Below are positions 43,242 through 54,897 of a DNA stretch of 64,000 nucleotides, one piece after another. The notes under the pieces were generated by a model. The model had not been told where the DNA came from. It did not search any database and saw only the letters and a list, made by a program, of their open reading frames with translations. The stretch comes from Staphylotrichum longicolle. Lineage: Eukaryota; Ascomycota; Sordariomycetes; Sordariales; Chaetomiaceae. Location of the stretch: positions 186,001 through 250,000 of the forward strand of contig JAHCVI010000001.1 of assembly GCA_019096155.1 (NCBI GenBank), given 5' to 3'. Made by a program: the position numbers and the translations under genes. Position 1 is the first letter of the stretch. Every line of letters starts with the position of its first letter.

Positions 43242-46200
43242 ACACGCTCGCTTGGTTTCAACCTAGCGGCCACCAAGAGCGGCGCTGTGACTTTGACCGT
43301 CACGATTGTGTACGAATATATCACTGTACGGGAACATCTGATGCTCACAAACTGTTACTGCTGCTCTTGCTGACATCTTTGTCGAACGGTTGCAGTCATC
43401 GAGAACATTGTACAGCACCAATGCGCGACTTCGAATTCAAACTTCAATGAGAGGAGGAGCTTGGTGTGTCTCTGACACCAGGCATGGAAAATCTAGGGGT
43501 ACATACATTCTCTCTACGACAGTACCTCAAGGTTTCATTCAATACCACTGCAAATACACACAGCAAACTATCGTCAAGGGAACGGGGATAGATTTGGACT
43601 AGCATCACTGCACACTAGGGCGGACAGGACCGGGTTGGAAAGGTTCGGGTTATTGGGTTTTGCATCTCATGTCATGTTCATTTTTCATACCTTTCAGCAT
43701 TGGTATCATTTCGTAATCAGCGGTAGATAGAAGACTCTTTGTCAACTCGGTTTGCTCTCTGGATTTTCCGCCCAAGACACTCTTCTCAGGTTCCGTGATC
43801 CTCACTGCAGCAGCGTCCAGTCAAGCAAGTTACCGCAGTCTTCCCTGGGTAGCGAACTGCTCCATCCGTAACGGTTTCTCTAAGCCATTGTCCTCCGACC
43901 AACAACCGTGTGCCACTTTGGCCCGATCGATCGATGTCCTCAAGGCCAAGTGAATTAGTGAATCCTTTTCCGGCGCAACCGCTTCGGGAAGGAATGGTTC
44001 AGCCCTGCGTTTGATCCTCCCGCCGGCTTCGCCGCCCATGGTGTTGCATGTTTGCATCGCGGATAGGGCCAACAAGGTTAAGGCAGGCAGTGCCCCATCG
44101 CGAGCCGACGCCACATCGTCGTGCCGGAAGCTGCGGAGGTCCGTCCGGGTCTTGGAGACCAACTCGGTCCTTCTTTCGAGTGCTGCAGCTTTGCAAAAGG
44201 AAATCCCGCTTGATACGACGGGCATGACCGAAATCTCGTTTTGGCTTTTTCTTCTGGTCGATGACTGGGACAACATTTCCAACAACAAGACCCGAGATTG
44301 CCAAATCCGGTAAGGCGGCCAATCAGCCACCCGGAAGCTCTACCCCAGAGCCAACAGGGGGGTGATGGAGAGGGGGACTGGGTGCCAAAACACCTGCATG
44401 ACCGCCTGTGCCTCGCCCCCGCGTCGACTTTGCGTTACACCATTGCCAAAGCAGCCGCAGTGTCCCGCAGAACGAGACACAGAATGGCGCGGCCCCAAAG
44501 ACTTGGAGTTGGAGACGGTTCAAGCATTCACTACCAAGAAACTCGCACTTCCGAAGACGGACTCATCCGGATACGGCGGCCAGCTCGGAAGCCGCATCCG
44601 CAATATGCACTGTGAGGCCTGCATGCCAGCGTGTTTGTCTTGCTCAACGGGCCCAGCTGGGGTCGAACCGCAGGGCTCGATTAAGCGCCGAGACGTGGAG
44701 ATCACCACCAGCTCGCTGCAGAGAATGTGCAGATGACAACATGGAGTCGGAGAGACCGAGACACCGTTCTCCAGAATCCCCAGAAAGCTCCGGACTCGAC
44801 GTCGAGTGATGAAGTGGACCAACGCAGGGCGTCGTCTAAAAGGATGCCGGAACAGGGAGCCGACACGTCTGGTGCGTGCACATGCTGAATTATGCCGCCA
44901 ACACAAGACCAGACAGACACAACAAACCTCGACGTCCTGCAGGAACATCATGGATGCCCAGCTGCCGAAGCACGAGAGAACATTCCACAGCTCAGCTGGC
45001 ACGCACACATGCGCAAGTCACCCCATCTGTCGGCTACGCCATCCGGTCTAGGGCGCGCGACAGGGCTAGCTGAACACAGCAAGAGACTCTAAAATGCGAC
45101 AGTCGCTTCCTCACCCAGGAAAAGAAACACACACACACACACACACACTCATACACACTACGTTCCAGCTGGCAAGGCTGAGCAAAACCCCTCCTCCCCC
45201 CTGGCCACGGCACATCATACTTTGTCCATACCGTAACATTCAACCCCACTCCGCTTCAAATTGGTCCCCCCCGAATGGGGGAATGTGCCGAAATTCCCGA
45301 TTTAAACTTGGGAGCCCACCGCACCCCTGCCCCGGCAGGCCGGGCCACTCTTAAACGGGCCACCGTCCTGTCTCTTGCGAGTCTGCGACGGGAACACTGC
45401 CCAGTCTGCAAGATGGCCCCCACAGATGGGGCGTCGCCCGCCCACCCACGCCGCCCGCAACTTTTTGCACCTCTGTTAGTTGGTTGCGCCGCACTTCATA
45501 TGGGCCTGCCCGGCGGGTCAACTGACTTTCAATTCCAACCTTAAACTCGACTCGTCTGAGTGCAACACTGCAGTTGGGGCACGGCACACGTACAACGCGG
45601 CACGGGGGGATGCTTAGCTTAGCCCGGGGAAGTTGGGAGTTTTTCCCTCGGACTTGCGGACTTGTAGTCTTGACGTCCGTCTGCAAGACAAGAGTCGCTT
45701 ATTTAGGGTCGAGACCGGTTGGTGGCTTGTTGGTGCCCGCGCTTTTGATTACCTATTTGACGAAAAGAAAAGTGTGATCTGTGACTGTGCCGCTCGTGTG
45801 ATATCCTGCTCGCTCTACACGCAAGTGGAGGAGATACGCCTTTCGGTTCAATTGTGAACCTCTTCACCGAACGAGAGTCATTTTAATCACCGAGCCCGCA
45901 CCAATCTTCCATGTGAAATGACAACTCCCCAACCTAAACTCCAGGCATGGCATGGCTGGCCAACACGCAGTAGGCCTCCGAATGCAACGGGCTGGGGAAA
46001 CAGCACCGAGATTTCAGGTTCGCTGAGACACAAACAGACGGTAGAGGCGAGTGTAACACGGTCAGTCATGCGATGCCGTCAGACCTGATGTCCTCAACTA
46101 ATGCCATGCACTCGGGCAGTCGGGAGGGCGGTCGGCCGCAAGGACGGGAAGAAAAACCCGTAGAGGCGAGTTCGAGAGCCACTGAAAGTATTGACAGCCT

Positions 46201-46441
46201 TGGGACCCAAAACGACTGCAATGTATTCGCGGGCCCAGGCATAGCTCCCTTGATCGTATATTGGTCACATCAAGCCTTGATAAGTTGGCGCGCGCAGGCG
46301 GCAAAGCAGTGACCATGAGGAATGAGGGAGTTGAACTGGGCCACCCAAGCACTGCAGCATCGCCGCTAGACAACCTAGCCACAAAGAAAAAGGAAGGCCT
46401 GAATCAGAAAAAGAGACCGTACTGACGAGAGTACAACGCGC
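43242..46441. other. Gene-poor stretch before the tRNA genes
   Basis: 3.2 kb without a supported gene. It holds a CA dinucleotide repeat (about 45128-45150). The rest looks like unique intergenic DNA. Confidence 0.45.
46408..46412 (-). terminator. Pol III T-run for tRNA-Ala
   Basis: Five T on the minus strand, 30 bases after the tRNA 3' end. Confidence 0.5.
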
Positions 46442-46561
46442 TGGACGGGCTGGGAATCGAACCCAGGACCTTTCGCATACACCTTTTGATACCCTGAGCT
46501 ACTCGCACAGAGACCCGTACAGGATGCTAAGCGAACGCTCTACCAACTGAGCCACACGCCC
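46442..46561 (-). tRNA. tRNA-Ala (anticodon AGC), with intron
   Basis: The mature parts are 46561-46525 and 46477-46442 (73 nt). They fold as acceptor GGGCGTG with CCCGTCC (U6 mismatch, as in yeast tRNA-Ala), D arm GGCTCAGTTGGTAGAGC, anticodon stem TTCGC/GCGAA with loop TTAGCAT, and T arm CTGGG-TTCGATT-CCCAG; discriminator A. The anticodon AGC, with A as wobble base (I34 after editing), reads Ala codons. A 47-base intron (46524-46478) sits between positions 37 and 38, the standard place. The intron contains GTAGCTCAGGGTA, which looks like part of a D arm. A- and B-box promoters are internal. Confidence 0.9.
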
Positions 46562-46778
46562 GATCTTTTTGTGTCTTGCTGATTCCCTGGGGTCCATTTT
46601 GCGGTATTTTACTTTTGGCGTGCTGTGGGTGTGGAGTGTGCAGAAAAAAAAACAAAAAAGGGATTTCCTAGGGAATGTGAAGAGGGCTGGTGTGGGTTTT
46701 GAGTGTGGAATGCGGTGGAGCCAAAAAGTGTGTGTGTCGGGTGGGTGGTGCGGAGAAAGGGGCTCCGGAAAACCAGCC

Positions 46779-46783
46779 AAAAA
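46779..46783 (-). terminator. Pol III T-run for tRNA-Trp
   Basis: Five T on the minus strand, 16 bases after the tRNA 3' end. Confidence 0.6.
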
Positions 46784-46798
46784 TTTAGATGCTGAGCT

Positions 46799-46870
46799 TG
46801 ACCCCGACCCGATTTGAACGGATAACCTTTCGATCTGGAGTCGAACGCGCTACCGTTGCGCCACGAGGCC
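46799..46870 (-). tRNA. tRNA-Trp (anticodon CCA)
   Basis: 72 nt with a complete cloverleaf: acceptor GGCCTCG pairs fully with CGGGGTC (with G-U), D arm GCGC/GCGC, anticodon stem TTCGA/TCGAA with loop CTCCAGA (anticodon CCA), T arm ATCCG-TTCAAAT-CGGGT, discriminator A. It has no intron. It lies about 240 bases upstream of, and in the same direction as, tRNA-Ala. Confidence 0.93.
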
Positions 46871-47724
46871 AGTTGCTTGCTTTGTTGAAGTTGGGGACGT
46901 GAATTGGACATCATGAGGAGAAGGGGAGCACATTCACACACACACACACACACACCCCTCTCACCTCGGGGCAAAGGGGAAATGCCAGCAACCCTGGGCG
47001 CAGACGCGATATGCACACAGCCTGTGCTGGGCAAGGACGCTGGCATCCTGGCTCGTTGCTGTGAGAAACGGGTTTTGTGAGGGTGCAAAAGAAGATCGTA
47101 TCGCATTCAGGGGCAAGGGCATTTTTGCAGCGACAGCGCTAACCTACGGTAGCCATGGGTAGTGCAAATGCAGCAGTGACTTTTCGGCACCAGATGTATT
47201 CACTCCTATGACGCTCTTGAGCTGATTGATCCTTTTTTGAAGGTGGAGCTTAAGGTTTGGGGATCTGTCACTCCACCCCTGATGACACTGGATTTCCAGT
47301 TCACATTTCCCATTCTCCCATCAATCAAAGTAACAAACCTGCATGATTGTTGGCCAACATGACTCCATCGTGCCCTTGCAGTCAAGCAGTTGTGTCGCTT
47401 TCTTTCTTAGTTTCAATCATTCCAGCCTCCTCTCCAACAAAATGAAAAAATAAGAATACAACTTCGTTCCTTTTCATAATGTCAACCTCTTTCACAGCTT
47501 TTTTTTTCCTATTCGCCTGCTCTTGTGAGTTTTCATTTGCTCTTTCCATCTCAGAGCACCAGGCTTGCTCTCACTTTGACATGTGATTGAGAGAAGGATA
47601 ATTTAGCATTTGTTCTCTTTGAAATGCACATGTGGCTCATAGTATCATGGAACTGCTTTTGTATATCGAAACACTCTACCACTGCAGAGTATACAGACAT
47701 TTTCATTCGACTAGACTCCCGCCC
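46871..47724. other. Spacer with CA repeat
   Basis: Contains a CA dinucleotide repeat at about 46935-46955 and a T-rich segment near 47480-47520. No gene seen. Confidence 0.5.
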
Positions 47725-48576
47725 CTACACCTTGACAGTCACGGCAAACACGCCCTGGCCGGCGCCGACGTACGCGACGTTGGCGTCCTTAGCGGTGCGG
47801 CCAAACGCGCACGACGTCGAACCCGTGACGGAGCCGACGCTCGTGGGCTTGCCGACGGCCGGGTCGACCTCGACGAGCGAGTTCTTGCTGTTGGTGGCGA
47901 CGTAGATCTTGCCGTTGGGGCCGAAGCACAGGTCGTCGCCCATGAGGTTGGTCCACAGCGTGGTGTAGGCGCCCGCGGGCTTGGCCGTGGCCGGGTCGAC
48001 GGCGACCTTGTGGAAGCTGTTCTTGAAGATGTTGGTGTACCAGACGACGCCGTCCCTGTACTTGATGCCGTCGATGCCGAACGGGATGCCGCCCGAGGGC
48101 GCCATGGTGGCGTCCTGCAGCACGACCGCGTAGGCGCCCGTGTTGACGTCGAGCTTGTACACGGCGCCCTTGCCCGCGTCGGCCACGAGCACCGACGAGT
48201 TGTCGAACACGGCCAGCCCGTTGAGGTTGTTGGCCTCGCTGATGGTCTTGATGAGCGACGACTTGGGCGGCGTGCTCGTGAAGTCGACCTTGTAGATGCC
48301 CTTGCCGCCGATGACGGCGAACACGTCCGGCGCGTACTCGCCGATGCCCGACAGGCCCGACGCCCCGGTGACGGTGAGCGCCGTGGTGGACGTCTTGGCC
48401 ACGGGGTCGATGGCGTAGAGCGTCGCCGCGTTCATGTTGGTGGCCAGGATCTGGCCGTTGGACCGGACCGCCACATTCTCGATCGAGTTGAGGCGGACGA
48501 CCTGGGTCGCGCTCTGCCGGGGGACGATGGCGGCGCCGCTAGCCAGAGAGGCCAGGAGAGGGAGGAGGACGAGCAT
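47725..48576 (-). CDS. Secreted SMP-30/NHL-like six-bladed beta-propeller protein
   Basis: One exon, 283 residues. The signal peptide is MLVLLPLLASLASGAA, followed by a probable processing site. The body is a chain of propeller-like strand repeats: NSIENVAVRSNGQILATNMNAATLYAIDP, GLSGIGEYAPDVFAVIGGKGIYKVD, NNLNGLAVFDNSSVLVADAGKGAVYKLD, GIPFGIDGIKYRDGVVWYTNIFKNSFHKVAVDP and GDDLCFGPNGKIYVATNSKNSLVEVDP. Each has the hydrophobic-xx-G-x-(I/L)-(Y/V)-V-A-(D/T) pattern of SMP-30, gluconolactonase and strictosidine-synthase-like folds. The metal-coordinating Asp/Asn of true lactonases may be in the GIDGIKY and VADAGK repeats but cannot be confirmed. Many fungi encode secreted members; a hydrolase or lactonase role is possible. 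TATTTATA on the minus strand (48758-48751) lies about 175 bases upstream. Confidence 0.8.
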   Translation of the reverse strand: MLVLLPLLASLASGAAIVPRQSATQVVRLNSIENVAVRSNGQILATNMNAATLYAIDPVAKTSTTALTVTGASGLSGIGEYAPDVFAVIGGKGIYKVDFTSTPPKSSLIKTISEANNLNGLAVFDNSSVLVADAGKGAVYKLDVNTGAYAVVLQDATMAPSGGIPFGIDGIKYRDGVVWYTNIFKNSFHKVAVDPATAKPAGAYTTLWTNLMGDDLCFGPNGKIYVATNSKNSLVEVDPAVGKPTSVGSVTGSTSCAFGRTAKDANVAYVGAGQGVFAVTVKV

Positions 48577-49112
48577 GTTGATGAACGATCCGAGGCTGGT
48601 TGGACTGAATCTGAAGGAAGCACTTGACTCAAAAAGCGATCAAGCAAGACATGTGCCCCAGACGAGAACAAGACAATTAGTAGTCCGACGCCATACCAGA
48701 ATATGATCCCCACTGCCCTTCTCACGACGAACATGGGCGCCGGCTGGCGGTATAAATAGGGCTTGGCGCCTCACGAGAGATTGGCGTGGCCGCGCCTAAA
48801 TACTGAGGTCGATGGTGGAGGGCGCTGATTTGGAGCTGTCCCCTGGCCCAGCAATCTGGCTAATCGCAACGCCATCGTGTGTTGGCCAAATGGGGCAACA
48901 CGGCTCGGCGGCCCTATCCGAGAACGCTATATTCCGGCACCAGTATTGTGGTCCGACTGCGGGGAGTGTTTATTTTCCCTGTCTCAGTCGTGGTTGAGCC
49001 AGGGGTAGTGACGCACTCACGCCGGCAGTGAAGAAAAGGGGTGAAGGGCGTCAGGCCCAGCAACCAGGCTGGGACCGACGTAAGTCTTCAGGACTGAAAA
49101 ACAGAACTAACA
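48577..49112. other. Spacer with TATA box of the propeller gene
   Basis: The TATA-like element is near 48755. No other feature. Confidence 0.5.
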
Positions 49113-50102
49113 TTATGAATAGCCATACTGTCCTTTTTGACTGGGATACGCCTCCAGCTCAACATGCCCCTGTCCAGCAAGCTCCTGAGGACCGCCAGCC
49201 CACCCCTTCTCCCCCATGGCGCCCTCCACCTCGACCCCGTGTGCAACAACAACAGCATGGTCTCGAGCCCGGGCCAAGCTCGCATCGTAATCATCTGGCG
49301 ATCCGGTTCCACCACCTGATCTCACCACCGCGGCCGAATGCACCGCGAATCCCTGCCCAGCCCCCTCCTCCTCTGCACGACGACGCCTCCGCCTGCGTCC
49401 CAGCCAGAACCCGAACCCAGCAAACAGCCCTGCCACGGCAAGACACCCGATGACCACGCCAGCAATCCACGCGAGAGACTGCGAGTGCTCCGGCTCTCCT
49501 GACGTGTCTCCGCCCGTGCTACTCTCCGCAGGCGCGCCCGCACCGCCCGCTGTGCTGGCCGCCCCCGTCGCCGTGCCCGTCGCAGAATCAACCGGGGAGG
49601 CTGTTGTCATGGTCATGGACAGAGGCAGGCTCCGGTAGACGGTGCTGGCGCTCCAGGCGTTGGCGCAGCCCTGCACGACCCAGCTGTCGGTCGCCGACGG
49701 GTAGCTGCCGTACACGGTCATGGTGTAGCAGGTGCGGCGGGGCTCGCACTCCCACGTGCCGCCCAGGCGGTTGGTCGGCGTGCCCTTTGCGCAGGCCGTG
49801 GGGAAGTTGCAGTTGCCGCCGATGCTGCAGCAGCCTGCGAACGTGCTGGAGTGGGCGAAGATGGAGCTGGGGCTGCAGCTGAGCGTTTCGACTGTTTATT
49901 GTTTTAGCATTGGAAGGGGGTTGCAGGGACTAAAGAAGAGTAGTAGCGTACTGGCCCCGGTTGGGTTGAGATAGAGACCCTGGAAGTTGGCTGGGCCATC
50001 TGTCGCTGCGGTCTGTGCCAGGGCGATGCCGGCGAAGCATTGCATCAACGCCGCCAAGCAAACAAATACCTGACCGGAACGAAGCATCGTCGGAGCCGCC
50101 AT
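49113..50102 (-). CDS. Single-pass membrane protein with Cys-rich ectodomain
   Basis: Two exons (intron 49951-49892, phase 1) give about 309 residues. A signal peptide is visible (VFVCLAALMQCFAGIALAQ). The ectodomain has paired cysteines: LSCSPSSIFAHSSTFAGCCSIGGNCNFPTACAKG, then WECEPRRTCYTM and VQGCANAW. A Ser/Thr/Ala-rich stalk follows, then one membrane helix (LAWIAGVVIGCLAVAGLFAGFGFWLG) and a stop-transfer cluster of seven Arg. The 90-residue cytosolic tail is acidic and Gly-rich. The layout (Cys-rich head, glycosylated stalk, TM, Arg anchor) is common among fungal surface proteins related in form to WSC-type sensors, but the Cys spacing is not a WSC domain. The start may be the ATG at 50102 or 50087. 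Function unknown. Confidence 0.72.
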
Positions 50103-51607
50103 GATTCCTGGTCAGCTCTCGGACCGGAGTGCTTGCTGCACTCAAGGTACCCAGGTTCGGGATCCGCCAGTTTACCCTGGCATGTTCTAGAGGTGAACAC
50201 AATCAGGGAGTACGCCGAAGGAAGTGAACTAAAAAAGCGTGAGAGCACAGGATTGGCAGTGGAGTAGAAGGATGAGCGAACAATGGAGAACTTGAGCTGT
50301 TTAACCATTCCAGCTCTTTTCCAGGGTAGCATATTTAGCGCCTTGGTCAGGAGGCGGCACCTCGCAGAGGCGTGTATCTGTCAACGGACCGAGGACACAT
50401 GCAGCAGGTCCTCCGAGAGGCACAGGTCGGAGTGTGGAACCGTCTGGTGCTCCGCTGCGCCCGGGCAGTGTAACTCTATCGAGCCCACAGAGCCTACCAA
50501 GCGTGTATCGCGTACGGCGCAGCACGGTTGGGGTGGGACCAGATCCTTGCAGTGAAGATCGTCCATCTGCACCATGCCGCCAATCCCGAGGTCGAATTGT
50601 GGCGGGGAAAAAGGATTCGCCCGCTATTCGGGGTGTTATCAGCTTCCCTCGTCTTGCATCTCAAGCCAGGCGACGCTGGCCCAATCCCGGCACTCAATTC
50701 TTGTGTCTCTGGGTGGACATGACATCAGAGTCCAATCTGTGAGACCAGCTCGCCGGTCTTGAATTCGTGCAACGGCGGCACAAGGCCAACATGTGTTCCC
50801 AGTGGACTGGTTCTCAAAGCATCCCTTTCGGGACATCCCAGCAGACACGCGCTACATTGACGCGTCCCAGATGACCGAGATCAATAACCAAGCACCTTTG
50901 TGTCTTTGTCACCCTTCCTCGTCGTTGGTTCTTTTGTACCCTGTCATTTTCAAGCCCTTGGCGAGGACCATCAACACAACGCAGTGTCCCAGGCCACTCG
51001 CAACAAAAATCCTTCACTACAACCCATCACACTGCAGAGTCCAACGGCAACACCCCGTACATACCTGTACTCTGTAGACCAGAAATGCTAAACTGTGGTA
51101 ACCCCCCGCGCCCGGCGCCGGCTCGGCCGCCTACCCAATCAGGCAACACCCCCGATCTCAGAGCTCCCTTCCCGTTGCTGATCTCCCGGACACCGTCCCG
51201 AAAGCCGGCCTCCCGCCCGTCAAGGACCCTCTTCAGAGTGTCTAACCAGGAAACAAGACTGCAGGGCTCTCAGCACGAGGGGGGGGGAAGGGGGGGATAG
51301 AGTCCGTACTCATCAATGATAGCGGACGGGTTCCATGTTTGACGATTAATTGGTCCTGTAGATAAGTAAGGTAAAGTAAGGTAACTCACACCATCAGCGG
51401 CAATGTTTCTGGGTCACGCTAACCTCGAGCTTCAAGTTAACGTGAGGACAGTGCAACTTCAAGACGACGATGAGAGGCGGTCGGCAGGTACTGTAGATCG
51501 TCCCCGAGTTCTGTTGGGGTAGGTATGCAGCATGTGTCTCCCTCACTCAATACGAAAAAGGGGAAACCCTTGCAAGAACCAGGTGAAGTGCTCAGCATCG
51601 AAACACG

Positions 51608-51624
51608 GACAGACAGACAGACAC

Positions 51625-51662
<38 letters not shown>
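51608..51662. repeat. GACA tetranucleotide microsatellite
   Basis: About 13 units of GACA with one CACA interruption. Confidence 0.9.
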
Positions 51663-51723
51663 GAAGCAGCAGACAGGACGAAACAGGCGCGCGCCACCCC
51701 CGACATCACCAAACACCACCAGA

Positions 51724-51795
51724 CAACTCACCACCAAACCCACAGCCTCACCCACAACTCACCACCAAACCCACAGTCTCACCCACAACACACCA
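51724..51795. repeat. 31-base tandem repeat
   Basis: Two nearly identical 31-base units (CAACTCACCACCAAACCCAC...) plus part of a third. Confidence 0.8.
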
Positions 51796-52175
51796 CTAAT
51801 AAGCCTATAGCCTCACCACCACCCCACCACCCCACCACACCTCCCCACAGACCCAACACTCAACCAAGACTCCCGTTCAAGTTAGCAAGCTGAAATAAAC
51901 CGACCCATTCCAGGCCGTCCTGTTTTCCTATTCAAGACCTAAATACACAAAAGGGCCACAGCTATGACCATGACCATGACCATGACTATCAAACCCGGCC
52001 ACTCAACACAGCGTTTTTGCCAGACCAACAACACCGTGACCCCCACCGGGCCCCTCCCGCCGCACATGAACGCCGTTCACCACCCTCTTGGACAAGAGAA
52101 AAAAGAAGGGGGAAAAAAGAAAACACCCGAGGTCGATCCCCTCAGACAAAAGAAACGGTCGAGGCCTCTCTTGTG

Positions 52176-52218
52176 TGTGTGAGTGAGTGTGTGTGTGGTG
52201 TGTGTGTGTGTGTGTGTC
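52176..52218. repeat. TG dinucleotide microsatellite
   Basis: TG run with a few GA and GG interruptions, followed 60 bases later by an A run of about 17 (52282-52298). Confidence 0.85.
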
Positions 52219-52553
52219 TGACAAAAGAGAATAAACAGTCATGTAGAGAGAGACCAAAAGAGCTCCCTCAGAAAAAGTAAGAAAAAAAAAAAAAAAAACA
52301 AAGCGCTCCCCATGCACCGCCGCTCCACCCCCAAACCAAGACACAACAAGACAGACAGAAAATGGTATTTGTACACTCAGAAAACACCCGACCCAAATAC
52401 CCCCAAGCAACACAAGAGAAAGAAAACTCAAAAAAGGAACGGGACACCAAAACTCAGGCGACCTGCGACGTCAAAACCGAAGTCTGAAACGTCAACTCCC
52501 CCGCCATCCCCCCACCGCCGCCCATATGATGATGATGCCCATGATGCCCATGG

Positions 52554-54897
52554 TCATGCCCGCCGCAGTCGTGGTGGTGGTGGTGCTCCAACCCGCCCAG
52601 ATACCCCGGCGGGCCATGGTGCTGCACCGACGACGTCAGCAAGTGCAGGCCGCGGCGGCGGGCTCGCGACGCCCTGCCTGACGAGGTTGCTGATGGACCT
52701 CTCGCTCCCGTCAAACACGTCGTACGGGAAAATCACCGAGCGCTCGCTGACCAGCTTGCTCTGGTCGAAGGCGCCCTGCTCGAGCAGCAGCACGGCGCAG
52801 CGCAGGTAGCGCGCCTCCATGTGGATGTCGGAGCGGACGTCGGTGCGCTGGATGGCAAACTTGACGAGCTGCAGCGGCGTGTTGCCGCAGTTGTTGAACA
52901 CGTTGACCGACGCGCCCTTGGCGCAGAGGAACTGCACGGCGGGGACGAGGCCAAACTCCGAGGCGTAGTGCAGCGCCGTGTTGCCCTCAGTGTCGCGCTT
53001 GCCGAGGTAGGCTTGCATGTCAAAGTCGGTCTGCTTGGTGGCCACCTCGAAGATGCTCTCGAGTTTCGACGTGAGCTCGACGTCCGAGAGGCCGCGGCCC
53101 GAGGCGGCGCGGCGGAGGAGCTTCATGACGGGGGATCGGCGGACGTTTTGGGCGTTGCTTTCGTTGGGGTCGAGGGTGAAGTTGATCCTGGGGGCGACTT
53201 CCGTCGGGTGGATCGAGAGGGTGCCGTCGGAGCCGATGGTGGACGTGTCGGCGGTGGAGGGGGCTCGGCCTTCGGAGAACTCGGGGAGGTAGCGGCGGAT
53301 GAACTCGACCTCGTCGCCAAAGATGCGGTGCAGCTTGGGGGCCGACTTTTCCAGGTTCTTCCGGATGCTGTGCCAGAGCCGCTCGCCGTTAGCCGACTTG
53401 TTGGCGACCAGAAACCGCGCGGCTCCGTGGCCCACTTCTCGGAAGACGTGGTAGAGCGTCTCGATGGGGAATTCCCTCCTCGCGACCAGGTGATGGAGGA
53501 ACGTGTGCTTGTCGACGTCTCGGTGGCAGAAGTCGAAGCCGCGTGACCGCAGCGTCCGGATGAGGTTGAGGAACGATATGGGCCTCATGCGCGGGTTGTC
53601 TGGCGGGTCAAAGACGTGGAGGAACGTCTCCCCGCGGTGGTTGACCATCTGGATGTCGTCAGTGCGCTTTAAAATCATGAGCAGGATGGAGACACGCGCG
53701 CCCCATCGCGCCGCCACGTGGAGCAGCGAGTTGCCGTATTTGTCCACCATGTTGGCCTCCTCCTCGGTGACGGTGAAGTGGCGGAAGTTGGGCCCATCGT
53801 TCTTTTGGGCGTCGATCGCCTTGGATAACCGGTCGTGCACGCAACCCGGGGGCCCTTGGCCGACAGCGGCGGCGCAGCACATGCGGACCAGGGCGGCATT
53901 TAGATCCTCCGTCGTTGGGTTCGCAGTCGTGTACTTGGACTTGAACAGGCCCATGGCGGGCGCGTTGTTGCTCTTGCCACCCTTCCTGGGCTTTTCCTGA
54001 AGCATCGAGAGGAACTCCTCGCGGGTCATTTGCTGAGGGCCGTGTTGGCGCCCGAGACGTTCACGTTTACGCCCTTTGAGGATGCCGAGGACGAGGACCG
54101 CGCCAGGCTGGAGATTCCGGACGAGATGCTCGAGAGAACCGAGGCCAGGATCGGCGCTTGGCGGATTTTGTCGACGGCGCCATCGAGGAAGCTCGGGAGG
54201 AGGGTTTGTCATGGTGATCGTGGTGGTATGTTTCGGGAGACGTGCCCGCCGAGCCGCTGCTGATGGCCTGGGGCGTCGAACCGGGCGATTCCGACTGTTT
54301 GACGGTAACTGGGCTCGCGGTGGAGGGGCTGTGGGCGAAGAACACGGGTTGCTGTTCGACAGGCGGCTGCTGGTCGAGAGACATGCGTGTCCCGGGTGCC
54401 TCGGTGGTGTCGTGCGGGAAGAAACCTTGCGGCCGCGTCTCGATCCGCCGCCGGACTTTGCGGTTCCGTATCCTCCGCTCCGCCCTCACCGACCTCAAAA
54501 AGCGCACGCGAATCAGCATGGTCGACAAGTCCCTCGGCCTCCAGTCGTCAATCCTGCGGTCCGGGAGAAGGTTCTTTAGGTGTTTATGCGAGTTGCGCTG
54601 CCTGCAGCCCGTCATTGGTCAATCATCCGTGGCGTCGAAGACACACACGACGGCAAAGGGGAGCGAGGCCGGCGCCGATCTCGCCGTCGGCCGGAGGGGT
54701 TCAACGCACCTGGGATCAAACGAGCCATCCTTGAGGCGCTCGAGGATCCGCACGAGCGGCAGGCGCTCGCTCTGTGTGCAAACGTAGAGGCGCAGCAGCT
54801 TCTTCTGCTTGCCCGGGGGCCATGGCTTCTCGCGTCTCCCCCGCCGGGGAGCAGGCGGTGATACAGCGCTGCTGGTGGTGGCCACGAGCTCCATCAT
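52554..54897 (-). CDS. Ankyrin-repeat protein with Clr5-like N-terminal region
   Basis: Four exons (introns 54709-54602, 54241-54192, 54070-53997) give about 703 residues. The N-terminus (KQKKLLRLYVCTQSERLPLVRILERL, then FDPRQRNSHKHLKNLLPDRRI) is the helical leader found in many fungal ankyrin proteins. The third exon was found by frame: FLDGAVDKIRQAPILASVLSSISSGISSLA. The main part has ankyrin-type units: DKYGNSLLHVAARWGARVSILLMIL, NHRGETFLHVF, DKHTFLHHLVARREFP, and TEGNTALHYASEFGLVPAVQFLCAKGASVN followed by NNCGNTPLQLVKFAI. Between them lie divergent segments. Ankyrin units act in protein binding; the partner is unknown. The frame stops at 52554. A second frame just downstream, to 52454, encodes a His- and Gly-rich tail (EHHHHHDCGGHDHG...) ending ELTFQTSVLTSQVA with very gene-like codons; a 52-base intron (52724-52673, GTACGA...GCAG) would join it, so the true C-terminus is unsettled. 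Confidence 0.75.

Larger units (their letters stand above)
50103..52553. other. 2.4 kb spacer with microsatellites
   Basis: The right half is a cluster of simple repeats: GACA, a 31-base tandem, ATGACC, TG and a long A-run (listed separately where clear). It carries the 3' flank of the ankyrin gene. No gene is supported. Confidence 0.5.

Noticed and set aside
44640..44720. tRNA-like sequence on the minus strand (CTTAATC next to GGTTCGACCCC)
   Set aside because: It recalls tRNA-Lys(CTT), but position 33 would be G, the T stem does not pair and no D arm is at the right distance. Likely chance.
47632..48627. Plus-strand frame opposite the propeller gene
   Set aside because: Arg/Val-rich antisense shadow without motifs.
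51608..51662. CRISPR-like or telomeric array
   Set aside because: Simple GACA microsatellite; no spacers and not a TTAGGG unit.
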